A DNA stretch of 64,000 nucleotides from Lamellibrachia columna (GCA_963662155.1 OY759268.1:55856457-55920456), one strand, 5' to 3'. Positions 1 through 16,439 are shown, counted from the stretch's first letter. The notes: generated by a model not told the origin, from the letters alone. A program made the numbers and translations.

Positions 1-160
1 TTGACGGTATTTATCGAGAGTACACATGCACCTTCGTCGCTTTGACGGTATACATCGAGAGTACACATGCACCTACGTCGCTTTGACGGTATTCATCGAG
101 AGTACACATGCACCTACGTCGCTTTGACGGTATTCATAGAGAGTACACGTGCACCTACTT
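1..160. repeat. 41-bp tandem repeat, ~4 copies
   Basis: The unit starts TTGACGGTATTCATCGAGAG and ends CACCTACGTCGC. Single copies of the same sequence lie at ~1471-1505 and ~9588-9624, and a larger array is at 7531. Confidence 0.9.
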
Positions 161-1160
161 CGCTGTTGTATATCAAATGAATTGAAGTTGATCGATAAAG
201 TAATTGCTGCACTCATGCTAATTTGAAATGTGTACAGCTGGGTCGCTGGAATGTGTAATTCAATAGTTATTGTGTCTGCAACATTTCATACGGATGGCAG
301 TTAATGTATATTTTCAAATGGTGTCGTCCCAAACACACCCGATTAAAGGTTCTTATCTGTGCTGAAAGTAGGTACTGTGTATCACTGTGAAGGTCGCGTG
401 CTGGCCCTATGTGAGTTTCACAACACTCTGAAAGCCACGTACTGGACTTATTAGAATCGTATACCGCCTGTGTACGTGCTCTCCGGCGGGTACACTTAAT
501 AAGTATTGTACGTGCCTCTGTCTGATCAAACAATCGTTGTCAATGCAGTAAACCGTGAACAGTAACGTTTTCAGTAAATAAAAAAATTGCCTATTTCATA
601 ATGCGTCATTATTATTAATTAAATTAACAATATTGTTCGTGCCCTGTTTTGTAGGATGGATAGCGAGGGGTATTCCTTCCAGTCATACACAATGGTTGGA
701 CGTTGTCAATTCTTTGCGTGACGAGGGAATGCCTCTGTAAGACCAGAGAAAAGCGGCGGGGCGACTGTTCTTGCTTGGTCACGGCTGATTAATTTATGAT
801 CACGTCTGGATAGTAACTTGTTCTGTACAGTCGTCGTCTTCGCCGCTTGAATCAATTCGCGTTAGCCTTCCACTATTCAAGTACGCCAAAGTATAGGCTT
901 GCATACAACCAGTGCCGTATTTATACTCCAGCGGGGGGGGGGTGTTATTCATAAATAAACGCCACACCTCCGTGTAATGGCGCAACAATACGAGCGTTCA
1001 ACTGCAAAGAGCCACGTACGAACAAATATTGATCCAAAGGGGGTCCACGGCCCAGTACAACCAACTAAACACGTCCCTTCGTTAGGCAGCTAGCAGTTAT
1101 CTATTCAAATTGAGTCATTAATCAAAACTAATATATTATACATTAGACAGATGGATACGT
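160..1160. repeat. Dispersed module A, copy 1
   Basis: This ~1-kb non-coding segment (landmarks CGATTAAAGGTTCTTATCTG, GGATGGATAGCG, CAGTCGTCGTCTTCGCCGC, TCCCTTCGTTAGGCAG) recurs nearly unchanged at ~7915-8915 and, more diverged, at ~11240-12055 and ~20540-21480. It includes a poly(G) run of 10 at ~931. Short ORFs in it are not conserved between copies, so no gene is called. Confidence 0.8.
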
Positions 1161-1470
1161 GTTAATAATGATATGAAAACTACATGATGGTTTCTTGCCA
1201 CGCGTCAAAGCAGTCTCTCCGGTACACAGTCAAACTCCGGTACAAGCTCACACTCTGGAACATACTCACACGCCGGTACAAACTCACATTCCGGTACACA
1301 CTCACACTCCGGTACACACTCAGTTAGAAGTGTTGTATATTACATTCACAAATCGCGGAGGATTTAGTAGGAGCAACCGACGCCCTCTGAAATATCACGT
1401 GTATCGGACGTACGGAAACACTGGTCACGTGACAGCACCGTTGTTTGACTAATATGTGTCCCAAGGTGGC
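1160..1470. repeat. Dispersed module B, copy 1, with short 18-bp array
   Basis: Module B begins near ATGATATGAAAACTACATGA, passes through GCCACGCGTCA, an array of CACTCACACTCCGGTACA units (here ~6, 1213-1325) and AATCGCGGAGGATTTAG, and ends TGGTCACGTGACAGCACCGT with GTTTGACTAATATGT. Other copies differ mainly in array length. Confidence 0.75.
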
Positions 1471-1617
1471 GGTACTCATCGAGAGTACACATGCACCTAC
1501 GTCGCTGATGTACATTTCAATTAATTGAAGTTGACGGATAAGAAAATTTGTGCATTCTGGTTAATTTGAAATATGTACAGGATGGTCGTGTGTTGTAATT
1601 CAGCAATTAGGTTGGTC

Positions 1618-2319
<702 letters not shown>

Positions 2320-2320
<1 letters not shown>

Positions 2321-2820
2321 ACAGTGAGACAACATACGTAGTAGCGGACGTTCTTTTCAAACTCGACCTCTAAAACGATTAGTTGTAACACAGCCATTGT
2401 GGTGACTGATCCCTGCAGCTAAGAAACACGCGTGTGTGACATTGAGGTGTACTTATGAGGTCAAGTCATTGAACGCGACGTTGAGTGAGTTCGATATAGC
2501 AGGAGCGTTTGGCCGTCAAAGTGTATAATTATAACTTATTATTAGCATGGAACCAAGCAACGCTTGAACGTATCAAGCATCAACTGGCCAGCAGCCAACT
2601 CAATAGTTACGATTGACTGACTAAAGGCGGTTCTCGGACAATAGGACAGTGTCGCCTGTTCCGTTTTCCCAGAATTAGTTTTGTCACACCCATTGAACTA
2701 AAGGCACAGTATAAACTTGCATGCAGCCAGTGCCGTGTTTATGATCCAGAGGGGGAGCTTACTCATAAATTAGTGTGCCGTTTCACCGTGTAGTGGCGCA
2801 ACAAGTCATCCACGAACAAA
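2320..2820. repeat. Dispersed module C, copy 1
   Basis: Landmarks are ACATACGTAGTAGCGGACG, ACTGATCCCTGCAG, AAACACGCGTGTGTGACATT, GGAGCGTTTGGCCGTCAAAG and CTTGCATGCAGCCAGTGCCG. Close copies lie at ~10325-10840 and ~17710-18140, and diverged ones at ~5770, 13700, 16735 and 22500. Confidence 0.8.
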
Positions 2821-2964
2821 TGTTATCCAACGCCAAATACACACCCTTCTAAATACCTATTTGATTCAGATTAGTGTAAACTAAATGTCTTCTAATTGAC
2901 AGTCATTAAACAAATTATTGATTATGCATTGAACAAAACAAATTTATTAGACACATGTTAGTAA

Positions 2965-4010
2965 TGATATGACAACTACATGATAGTTTATTGGGCATTG
3001 CCACGCGTTACAGCCATCACTCGTCTACTCACTCACACTCCGGTACACACTCACACTCCGGCACAGATTCACACTCCATAACACACTCACACCCCAGTAC
3101 ACACTCACACTCCAGTATACACTCACGCACTAGTACACAATCACAATTCGATACATTCCCACACCCTGGTGTACACTCCAGAATACACTCACACTCCGGT
3201 ACACACTCACACTCCAGTACACACTCACGCTCCCGTTCACACTCACACTACGATACACTCCCACACCCTGGTGTACACTCCAAAACACACTCACACTCCA
3301 GTACACACTCACACTCCGATACACACTCACACTCCAGTATACACACAAACCCTGGTGCACATTCACATTCCAGTACACATTCACACTCCAGTACACAATC
3401 ACACTCCGGTACACACTCACACTCCATTACACACTCACACTCCGGTACAAATTTACACTCCGGTACACACTCACACTCCAGTTCACAATCACACTCCGGT
3501 ACACACTCAAACTCCGGTACACACACTCCGGTGCACATTTACACTCCGGTACAAACTCACACTCCAGTACACAACCACACTCCGGTACACATTCACACTC
3601 CAGTACACCCTCACACTCTGATACACACTCACACTCCGGTACACACTCACACTCCGGTATACAGTCACACTCCATTACACACTCATACTCCGGTATACAG
3701 TCACACTCCATTACACACTCACACTCCGGTATACGCTCACACTCCAGTACACAATCACACTCTGGAACACACTCACACTCCGGTACACACTCACACGCCG
3801 GCACAAGATCGTACTCCGGTACACACTGACACGCGTGATTCTTGCAAACCGCGAAGTTCAATTAAAAGTGTTGTGTCTTATATTCCCAAATCGCGAAGGA
3901 TTTAAGAGGAGCCACCGACGCCCTCTGAAATATCACGTATATTGGACGTACGGAAACATTGGTCACGTGACAGCACCGTTGTTTGACTAATATGTATCAC
4001 TAGGTGGCAC
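2965..4010. repeat. Dispersed module B, copy 2, with the longest 18-bp array
   Basis: The array at ~3010-3825 has ~45 units of CACTCACACTCCGGTACA. The flanks match module B at both ends. The 304-aa His/Ser/Thr-rich open frame over it is a repeat artefact, since all registers of the 18-bp unit stay open. Confidence 0.85.
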
Positions 4011-4017
4011 TACCTAC

Positions 4018-4559
4018 ATTTTATTAAACTACACATGTAACCCGCTGCATCACTCCCCGGGAAACTACACGTGTAACCCGCTACATCACTCCCCGGGAAA
4101 CTACGCATGTAACCCGCTACATCACTCCCCGGGAAACTACATATGTAACCCGCTACATCACTCCCAGGGAAACTACACATGTAACCCACTACATCACTCC
4201 CCGGGAAACTAAATATGTAACCCGCTACGTCACTACCTGGGAAACAACACGTGTAACCCGCTACATCACTCCCCGGGAAACTACACGTGTAACCCGCTAT
4301 ATCATTATCTGGGAAACTAAACATGTAACCCACTATATCACTCCCGGGGAAACTACATATGTAACCCGCTACATCTCTCTCTGGGAAACTACACGTGTAA
4401 CTCGCTACATCACTCCCGGGGAAACTACACATGTAACCCACTATATCACTCCCCGGGAAACTACATATGTAACCCGCTATATCACTCCCCGGGAAACTAC
4501 ACGTGTAACCCTCTATATCACTCCCGGGAAACTACACATGTAGCCCGCAATACATGCAA

Positions 4560-4560
<1 letters not shown>
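4018..4560. repeat. 36-bp minisatellite, ~15 copies
   Basis: The unit contains GTAACCCGCTACATCACTCC followed by CCGGGAAACTACA. A three-copy version is at ~12562-12675 in the paralogous segment, so copy number changed after duplication. Confidence 0.9.
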
Positions 4561-5634
<1,074 letters not shown>

Positions 5635-5703
<69 letters not shown>

Positions 5704-5765
5704 TGCGTGCGTGCGTGCGTGCGTGCGTGCGTGTATGCGTGCGTCCGTGCGTCCGTGTGGCGGTC
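5635..5765. repeat. (TG)n and (TGCG)n microsatellite
   Basis: An uninterrupted TG run at 5635-5701 is followed by TGCGTGCG repeats. The paralogous position (13625-13700) has mainly (TGCG)n. Confidence 0.9.
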
Positions 5766-5769
5766 TGTA

Positions 5770-6599
5770 ATTATACAATGAGGCGACATACGTAGTTATT
5801 TGTTCTTTTCAAATTCGACCTCCCCGGACATTAATTTGGAAGTCCTCCAAAACGTGCACGCATTATCAAGTGCAAAGATTAGCTGTAATAATATAGTATA
5901 GCCATTGTGGGGACTGATCCCTGCAGTTAAGAAACACGCGTGTGTGACATCGAGGTGTACTTATGAGGTCGTGTCCTTGAACGCGACGTTAGGTGAGTTC
6001 TATATCGAAGGAGCGCTTGGCCGTCAAAGTGTATAATTATAACTTATTATTAGCAGGGAACCAGGCATCGACCACAACCAACAGGTAAACATTACGTCAA
6101 CACAATAACAAATTAATAGCGGGCTTGAACGCATAAAGCGTCAACTGGCGAGCACCAAACTCAGGGGCGATTATCTGATTAAAGGCGGCGCTCGGACAAT
6201 AGGACAGTTTCGCCTGTTCCTTTTTCCCAGAATTAGTTTTTATAACACCCAATGAACTAATATCAAAGTATAAACTTGTACACACTCACACTCCGGTACA
6301 CACTCACACTCCGGTACGCGCTCACACTCCAATACACACTCACACTCCAGTACACACTCACACTCCGGTACGCACTCACACCGGTACACATTCACACTCC
6401 GGTACATACTCGCACTCCAATACACATTCACACTCCGGTACATATTCACACGCTCGATTATTGCAAACCGCGATGTTCGCTTAAAAGTGTTGTATCTTAT
6501 AGCCTTTGAAATGTCACTGATATTGGACGTATCGGAAACATTGGTCACGTGACAGCACCGTTGTTTGTATAACATTTATGATTAGGTGGCACTATGGTT

Positions 6600-6600
<1 letters not shown>
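5770..6600. repeat. Module C copy 2 joined to partial module B copy 3
   Basis: Module C landmarks run to ~6260 (GGAACCAGGCATCGACCACA), followed directly by ~10 units of the 18-bp array (6275-6450) and the end of module B (CACGTGACAGCACCGTTGTT). Confidence 0.75.
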
Positions 6601-7530
<930 letters not shown>

Positions 7531-7915
7531 TTTGACGGTATTCATCGAGAGTACACATGCACCTACGTCACTAGGTGACGGTATTCATCGAGAGTACACA
7601 TGCACCTACGTCACTAGGTGACGGTATTCATCGAGAGTACACATGCACCTACGTCACTAGGTGACGGTATTCATCGAGAGTACACATGCACCTACGTCAC
7701 TAGGTGACGGTATTCATCGAGAGTACACATGCACCTACGTCACTAGGTGACGGTATTCATCGAGAGTACACATGCACCTACGTCACTAGGTGACGGTATT
7801 CATCGAGAGTACACATGCACCTACGTCACTAGGTGACGGTATTCATCGAGAGTACACATGCACCTACGTCGCTTTGACGGTATTCATAGAGAGTTCACAT
7901 GCACCTACTTCGCTG
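7531..7915. repeat. 43-bp tandem repeat, ~9 copies
   Basis: Units nearly identical to each other start GACGGTATTCATCGAGAG and end CACCTACGTCACTAGGT. They are a two-base-longer variant of the 41-bp unit at position 1; the last unit reverts to the 41-bp form. Confidence 0.92.
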
Positions 7916-8915
7916 TTGTATATCAAATGAATTGAAGTTTACCGATAAAGTAATTGCTGCACTCGCGCTAATTTGAAATGTGTACAGCTTGGCCGCTGGA
8001 ATGTGTCATTAAATAGTTATTTTGTCTGCAACATTTCATACGGATAGCAGTTAATGTATATTTTCAAATTGTATCGTCCAAAACATACCCGATTAAAGGT
8101 TCTTATCTGTGCTGAAAGTAGGGACTGTGTATCACTGTTAAGGTCGCGTGCTGGCCCTATGTGAGTTACACAACACTCTGAAAGTCACGTATTGGACTTA
8201 TAAGAAACGTATACCGCCTGCGTACGTCCGCTCCGGCGGGTACACTTAATAAGTATTGTACGTGACTCTGTCTGATCAAACAATCGTTGTCAATGCAGTA
8301 AACCGTGAACAGTAACGTTTTCAGTAAATAAAAAAATTGCCAATTTCATAGTGCATCATTATTATTTATGAAATTAACAATACTGTTGGTGCCCTGTACG
8401 TAGGATGGATAGCGAAGGGTATTCCTTCCAGTTATACACAATGGTTGGACGTTGTCAATCCTTTGCGTGACGAGGGAAGGTCTCTGTAAGACCAGAGAAA
8501 AGCGGCGGGGCGACTGTTCTTGCTTGGTCACGGCTGATTAATTTATGATCACGTCTGGATAGTAACTTGTTTTGTACAGTCGTCGTCTTCGCCGCTTGAC
8601 TCAATTCGCGTCAGCCTTCCACTATTCAAGTCCGCCAAAGTATAGGCTTGCAAACAACCAGTGCCGTATTTATACTCCAGCGGGGGGGGTGTTATTCATA
8701 AATAAATGCCACACCTCCGTATAATGGCGCAACAAGACGTGCGTTCAACTGCAAAGAGCCACGTATGAACAAATATTGATCCAAAGGTGGTCCACGGCCC
8801 AGTACAACCAACTAAACACGTCCCTTCGTTAGGCAGGTAGCAGTTATCTATTCAAATTGAGTCATTAATCAAAACTAATATATTATACATTAGACAGATG
8901 GATACGTGTTAATAA
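7915..8915. repeat. Dispersed module A, copy 2
   Basis: This is nearly identical to 160-1160 in order and content, including a poly(G) run (8) at ~8681. It is part of the 7.5-14.2 kb duplicate. Confidence 0.85.
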
Positions 8916-9640
8916 TGATATGAAAACTACATGATGGTTTCTTGCCACGCGTCAAAGCAGTCTCTCCTGTACACATTCAAACTCCGGTACACACTCACAC
9001 TCTGGAACACACTCACACGCCGGTACAAACTCACATTCCGGTACACACTCACACTCCGGTACACACTCACACTCCGGTACATACTCACTCTCCGGAACAC
9101 ACTCACACTCCGGTACACACTCACACTCTGGTACACACTAACACTCTGGAACACACTCACACTCCGGCACAGGATCACACTCTGGTACACACTAACACTC
9201 CGGTACACACTCACTCTCTGGTACACACCCACATTCCGTTACACACTCACACTCTGGAACACACTCACACTCCGCTACACACTCACACGCCGGTACACAC
9301 TCACTCTCTGACACACACCCTCATTCCGTTACACACTCACACTCTGGAACACACTCACACTCCGCTACACACTGACACTCCGGCACATGATCACACTCCG
9401 GTACACACTGACACGCGTGATTCTTGCAAACCGCGATATTCAGTTAAAAGTTTTGTATCTTATATTCTCAAATCGCGGATTGATGAGGCGCAACCGACGC
9501 CCTCTGAAATATCATGTATATTGGACGTATTGGAAACACTGGTCACGTGACAGCACCGTTGTTTGTCTAATATGTGCCACTAGGTGGCGATATTCATCGA
9601 GAGTACATATGCACCTACGTCGCTGATGTATATATCAATT
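8915..9640. repeat. Dispersed module B, copy 4, with ~24-unit 18-bp array
   Basis: The array spans ~8960-9405. It is flanked by GCCACGCGTCAAAGCAGTCT and GATTCTTGCAAACCGCGATA, as in the other copies. Confidence 0.85.
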
Positions 9641-9884
9641 AATTGAAGTTGATGGATAAGACCATTTTTGCACTTTGGTTAATTTGAAATGTGTAAAGGT
9701 TGGTCGTGTGTTGTAATTCAGCAATTATGTTGTCTGCAACATTTCATGCGGAAGGCGGTTAATGTATATTTCAAATTGTGTCGTCCCAAACACAACTTTT
9801 ACTATTAGTTCAGGACGAACGTGTCTTCACCTTTGTTAGTATTCGGCCTCGGTGTGTCGCTCTCGGTCGACGACGCCACCTAAC

Positions 9885-10320
9885 GCTCGTGTGTGTATGC
9901 TTGCATGCGTGTGTGCGTGCGGCGTTTGTCTTTGTGCGTGTTTGCGTGTGTGTGCGTGCGTGCGCGTGCGTGTGTGTGTGCGCGCGCGCGCGCGCGCGCG
10001 TGTGTGTGTGTTTGTTTGCACGTGTGGTTGTGTATGTGTGGGGGAGCACCCGCTTGTGTGTGCGTATGTGCGTGTGCGTGGGTGTATATGTTTGTGGGCG
10101 TTCGTGTGTGCATGCGTACGTTCGTGTGTGCGTGCGTGCGTGCGCGAGTGTGTACACGTGTGTGTGCGCATGCGTGCGTGCTCTCGTGTGGCATGCGTAT
10201 GTGGGTTTGCATGTATGTGTCTATGTGTGCTTGTATGCGTATGTCTGCGTGCGTATATTTGTATGTGTTTACATGAATGCCTGTGTACGTGTGTGTATGT
10301 GCGCGCGTGCGGGTGTGGCT
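9885..10320. repeat. TG/CG-rich degenerate microsatellite, includes (CG)n
   Basis: This is paralogous to 1920-2320 and contains GCGCGCGCGCGCGCGCG at ~9981-9998. The alternating purine-pyrimidine composition explains the overlapping open frames on both strands. Confidence 0.88.
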
Positions 10321-10324
10321 GTCT

Positions 10325-11230
10325 GCCGTTGTACAGTGAGTCAACATACGTAGTAGCGGACGTTCTTTTCAAACTCGACCTCTAAAACGATTAGTTGTAA
10401 CACAGCCATTGTAGGGACTGATCCCTGCAGCTAAGAAACACGCGTGTGTGACATTGAGGTGTAATTATGAGATCGAGTCATTGAACGCGAGGTTGAATGA
10501 GTTCCATATAGCAGGAGCGTTTGGCCGTCAAAATGTATAATTATAACTTATTATTCGCATGGAACCAGGCAACGCTTGAACGTATCAAGCGTCAACTGGC
10601 GAGCAGCCAACTCAGAAGTGACGATTGACTGAGTAAAGGCGGTGCTCGGACAGTAGGACAGTGTCGCCTGTTCCGTTTTCCCATAATTAGTTTTGTCACA
10701 CCCATTGAACTAAAGGCACAATATAAACTTGCATGCAGCCAGTGCCGTGTTTAAGATCCGGGGGGGGGGGGGTACTTACTCATAAATTAGTGTGCCGTTT
10801 CACCATGTAGTGGCGCAACAAGTCATGTACGAACAAATGTTATCCAACGCCAAATACACACCCTTCTAAATACCTATTTGCATCAGTGTAGTGTAAACTA
10901 AATGTCTTCTTATTGACAGTCATTAAAAAAATTATTGATTATGCCTTGAACAAAACAAATTTATTAGACACGTGTTAGTAATGATATGACAACTACATGG
11001 TAGTTTATTGGACATTATTACAGCCGTCACTCGTCTACACAATCACACTCCGGTACACACTCACACGCGCGATTATTGCAAACCGCGATGTTCGTTTAAA
11101 AGTGTTGTATCTCAAAATCTTTGAAATCCCACTGATATTGGACGCATCGGAAACGTTGGTCACGTGACAGCATCTTTGTTTGTCTAATACGTATCACTAG
11201 GTGGCAGTACCTACAATTTATACTCTTGAT
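10325..11230. repeat. Module C copy 3 followed by minimal module B copy 5
   Basis: Module C runs to ~10840, with poly(G) of 13 at ~10758. Module B (10975-11215) contains only about two 18-bp units (11030-11066), a near array-less form of that element. Confidence 0.75.
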
Positions 11231-11239
11231 TAATCAATC

Positions 11240-12055
11240 ACAAATCGTCGATTAAAGGTTCATAGCTGTGCTGAATGTAGGAACTGTGAGTCACTGTGAA
11301 GGTCACGTGCTTGCCCTGTAAGAATCTCTGAGTTACACAACACTGTGAAAGTCACGTATACCGCCCGTGTACGTTCGCTCCGGCGGGTACATTTAATGAG
11401 TTTTGTAAGTGACTCTGTCTGATCAAACAATCTTTGTCAATGCAGTAAACCGTGAACAGTAACGTTTTCAGTAAATTGAAAAAAAAATGGCCTGTTTCAT
11501 AGTGCGTCATTAATATTTCTGAAATTAACAATAGTGTTGGTGCCCTGTACGTAGGATGGATAGCAAGGGGTATTCCTTCCAGTTATACACAATGGTTGGA
11601 CGTTGTCAATCCTTTGCGTGACGAGGGAAGGTCTCTGTAAGACCAGAGACGAGCGGCGGGGCGACTGTTCTTGTTTGGTCACGGCTGATTAATTTATGAT
11701 CACGTCTGGATAGTAACTTGTTCTGTACAGTCGTCGTCTTCGCCGCTTGAATCAATTCGCGTTAGCCTGCCACTATTCAAGTCCGCCAAAATATAGGCTT
11801 GCATACAACCAGTGCCGTATTTATACTCAGGGAGGGGGGGGGGCTAATCATAAGAAAATGCCACACCACCGTGTAATGGCACAGCAAGACGTGCGTTCAA
11901 CTGCAAAGAGTACGAACAAATATTGTCCCAAAGGGGGTCCACGGCCCAATGCAACCATCTAAATACGTCCCTTCGTTAGGCAGCTAGTGTAGACTATCTA
12001 TTCGAACTGAGTCATTGATCAAAACTAATATATTAGAAATTAAACAAATAGATAC
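11240..12055. repeat. Dispersed module A, copy 3
   Basis: This is shorter and more diverged than copies 1 and 2, starting at CGATTAAAGGTTCATAGC. A poly(G) run lies at ~11832. Confidence 0.75.
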
Positions 12056-12560
12056 ATGTTTGTAATGACAAGACAACTACATTATGTTTTGTACGACATT
12101 GCCACGCGTCACAACCGTCTCTCCGGAACACATTCACCCTACAATATACACTCACACTCCGGAACACACTTACACTCCGGTATACGCTCACACTCCAGTA
12201 CACAATCACACTCTGGAACACATTCACACTCCGGTACACACTCACACTCCGGCACAAGATCGTATTCCGGTACACACTGACACGCGTGATTCTTGCAAAC
12301 CGCGATGTTCAACTAAAAGTGTTGTATCTTATAGTCCCAAATCGCGCAGGATTTAAGAGGAGCCACCCACGCTCTCTGAAATATCACGTACATTGGACGT
12401 ACGGAAACACTGGTCACGTGACAACACCGTTGTTTGACTAATATGTATCACTAGGTGGCACTACCTACAGATTATGGCTATGAATAGTCAATTACAAACA
12501 TCGATGACAAAAGATGGCCTACGTGTGAGAAGCTGGAAAACTTAGTGCGGCGTCAGTTAT
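12055..12560. repeat. Dispersed module B, copy 6
   Basis: The flanks and an ~8-unit 18-bp array (12120-12275) match the other copies. It ends TGGTCACGTGACAACACCGT and continues to the 36-bp repeat. Confidence 0.78.
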
Positions 12561-12561
12561 G

Positions 12562-12675
12562 TAACATCACTCCCCGGGAAACTACAAATGTAGCCTGCTT
12601 CATCGCTCCCCGGGAAACTACACATGTAACCCGCTACATCACTCACCGGGAAACTACACATGTAACCCGCAATAC
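12562..12675. repeat. 36-bp minisatellite, ~3 copies
   Basis: This is the paralogue of the 15-copy array at 4018-4560. Confidence 0.85.
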
Positions 12676-12679
12676 ATTC

Positions 12680-13620
<941 letters not shown>

Positions 13621-13624
13621 ACAG

Positions 13625-13632
13625 TGTGTGTG

Positions 13633-13692
<60 letters not shown>

Positions 13693-14180
13693 TGTGTGGC
13701 GGTCTGTAGTTATACAGTTAGACGACATACGTAGTTATTTGGTCTTTTCAAACTCGACCTCCCCGGACATTAATTTGGAAGTCCTCCAAAACGTGCACGC
13801 ATTATCAAGTGCAAAGATTAGCTCTAATAAAATCATAAATAACAATTGTGGGGACTGATCCCTGCAGGTAAGAAACATGCGTGTGTGACATTGAGGTGTA
13901 CTTATGAGGTCGTGTCCTTGAACGCGACGTTGAGTGATTTCCATATAGCAGGAGCGTTTGGCCGTCAAAGTGTATAATTATACCCTATTATTAGCACGGA
14001 ACCAGGCAACAACCACAATCGCCTGGTAAACACTACTTCAACACAATAACAAACCAGTAGCAAGCTTGAACGTATAAAGCGTCAACTGGCGAGCAGCCAA
14101 CTCAGAAGTGGCGATTAACTGACGAACGGCGGTGCCTGGTCCGTACAAAGGGACAGTGTCGCTGTTAGTTTTGTAACACC
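13625..14180. repeat. (TGCG)n and module C, copy 4
   Basis: (TGCG)n at 13625-13695 is followed by module C landmarks up to GGAACCAGGCAACAACCACA and a tail shared with 16870-16990 and 18000-18130. Confidence 0.78.
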
Positions 14181-14184
14181 CTGT

Positions 14185-15245
14185 AAGATATGCCTCCCCC
14201 ACTTGTCTTCTGCTGGACGCACGCAGTCGTCCAGGAAGGCAGTTCTCACGGATGTTTAATAAGTTATTTAATTGTGCGTCTTCTTTGCGCTCGCCAGGTC
14301 GAGATTTATAAATGAATTAGTACTCACTCGACCAGAGAGTATATTTAGTACTACAGAAGTGTAGTCAACGCACTGTTCCAGGCTCGACACGATTTTAGTC
14401 GTATATATCAGACGGCTACATACATAGTAGCAATATAATCACTCACGTTATGAATTAATGAAAAAGCAGTGAAGATAAATATATCCGTAAACCGTAAACA
14501 AGTTGTGAATGTAAACAACACTGAACATTATGTAGACTCATAAAGTATAAAAGATTTGACATGTAAACTCTGACCAGTATTTGTCATGACTAAAATTCGG
14601 CATGACCAATAGTTTTACCCACCCTTTGGAATCGTTCCTCCTCTGTATTTATACTCTAAGTTTACCAAATTTAGACGCCGTCACTAGATGATCTACATTT
14701 GCCTAAATATCCAATACACTTTACCATTGGTCCACGTGTTAAAACACCATGCGTGAGTGACATCTTCCGGAAGTGTCCTTGCCAAATTTGCAGTTTAAAC
14801 TTTAGGAGCTGGGCCCATCCAAGGTTCCCACCCAAGGTTCCCATCCAGGGTTCCCATCCAGGGTTCTCATCCAGGGTTCCCAGGGCTCTTCCCGTTCCTG
14901 AATTTCGTTGACCTCCGATGTCAAAGCAATTTGGCAAATGTCAGGATGGCATATTTGTTTTCCATAAGGTAGGACTGAAATGCAAACATTATTATCAAAT
15001 TTTAGCACTATAAGGAGTTTGTCAGTATCCACTTGGGTGGTTTAGCTACATGTTTTTCGAAAAATGTTTTTTGTTGCTAATTTAGGCTTAATACAATTAG
15101 TTATTATAGCAAACTGGCATATACTTTACAACCCGATGCACTAATACCGTCTAGCGCATCTACCTACGAGTGTGTTTGGCTCTGGTTACGTACTCCGACG
15201 TGGTTATTTTAATGTCTGGCAACATTTTAGCTGGCTTTAGTTAAG
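14185..15245. repeat. Dispersed module D, copy 1
   Basis: Landmarks are GCCTCCCCCACTTGTCTTCT, TTCCGGAAGTGTCCTTGCCA and GGTTCCCATCCAGG (a short array at 14820-14885). The end, 15120-15240, is equivalent to a single unit of the 81-bp satellite expanded at 19.06-20.28 kb. Copy 2 is at ~18150-20290. Confidence 0.75.
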
Positions 15246-15257
15246 GGGCTATCCATA

Positions 15258-15322
15258 AAGTCCGTGACCCCTCCCCCAAAGTCCGTGACCCCCTCCCCCA
15301 AAGTCCGTGACCCCCTCCCCCA
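15258..15322. repeat. 23-bp tandem repeat, 3 copies
   Basis: The unit is AAAGTCCGTGACCCCCTCCC plus CC. It is C-rich and non-coding. Confidence 0.85.
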
Positions 15323-15544
15323 CCGTCTTGTCACGCTTCGTAGCGCTGGCCTGCAGCCCCCCAACTACGTAAGCTTTGAGAGAGATACCTATTATATGTA
15401 CACTTAATTTTCACTAAGTTTGCAGAGTTTTCGCCTGGCATTACACACTTCAATGATGCATCGTAGAGTCCAATTAAGTTAGAATATACTCCCAAAAATG
15501 GTATAACAATCAATGCTATCAGTCTGATATCAGCAGCAAGATGA

Positions 15545-15845
15545 GAAACTCTCAGATAGATTCAACACCTGACATGTTGCTTGTATCATATAATGCACCC
15601 AGCTTGATGTTAAGATAGGTTCGAACCCTGATATGTTGCTTGTATCATATAACGCACACAGATTGATGTTAAGATAGATTCGATACCTGACATGCTGCTT
15701 GTATCATATAATGCACACAGTTCGATGTTAAGATAGATTCGATACCTGACATGTTGCTTGTATCATATAGTGTACACAGTTTGATATTAAGATAGATTCA
15801 ACACCTGACTTGTTGCTTGTATCATATAATGCACACCGTTTGATG
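15545..15845. repeat. 59-bp tandem repeat, 5 copies
   Basis: The unit contains GTTGCTTGTATCATATAATG. A single-copy form is at ~21528-21570, so this array expanded in place. Confidence 0.85.
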
Positions 15846-16160
15846 CGTGAAAATCAAGTCGTCTGATCGTTTTCCGAATGAAAACCAAATGAAAATGCGT
15901 GACTGACGCTTGGAAAAGTTTTGTGACGTGATATATGACAGGGCAACGTGGACTCTACGCGCAGGTGACTGTAGTGGATTAGGACAAAGATGTGGAAGAC
16001 AAACAAATCAAGAGTATATATTAAAACAACTATTGTGTTACAAATTGTCATCCATGTATCTATGTTACAAGTTGTCATCCTTGCCAGGGTTGATATATGA
16101 TCTTTACCTGTCTCAACCAGCCCTGATAATACTTTCTACTGTGATTTTTACGGAGTAGTG
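15845..16160. repeat. Dispersed module E, copy 1
   Basis: Shares CGTGGACTCTACGCGCAG, TTTCCGAAT and TTGCCAGGGTTGAT landmarks with 21575-21880 (copy 2). It is non-coding. Confidence 0.75.
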
Positions 16161-16350
16161 AACTTTTTGTGATGTTTGTGTTAGGGCTTTAGACATACTC
16201 GTCTTTGAATCTACATACCTAAACTTTTTATGGTGTTTGTGTTGGGGCTTTATACATAATCGTCTTTGAATCTATATACCTAAACTTTTTGTGATGTTTG
16301 TGTTAGGGCTTTAGACATAATCGTCTTTGAATCTACATACCTAAACTTGG
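16161..16350. repeat. 61-bp tandem repeat, 3 copies
   Basis: The unit contains GTGTTAGGGCTTTAGACATA and ends GAATCTACATACCTAAAC. Confidence 0.85.
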
Positions 16351-16439
16351 AATCAACATGTCTGGAATAAGAAGGCCGTGATAAAAATAAATCTACGTAT
16401 TAATATTGTAGCTATATTTGACAGAAAAACAAACAAACA

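Noticed and set aside
2991..3905. His/Ser/Thr-rich 304-aa open frame
   Set aside because: It follows an 18-bp repeat whose other registers and complementary strand are also open, and paralogous copies vary freely in length.
14671..15032. 88- and 76-aa minus-strand ORFs in module D
   Set aside because: They rest on a short GGTTCCCATCCAGG array and are not preserved in module D copy 2.
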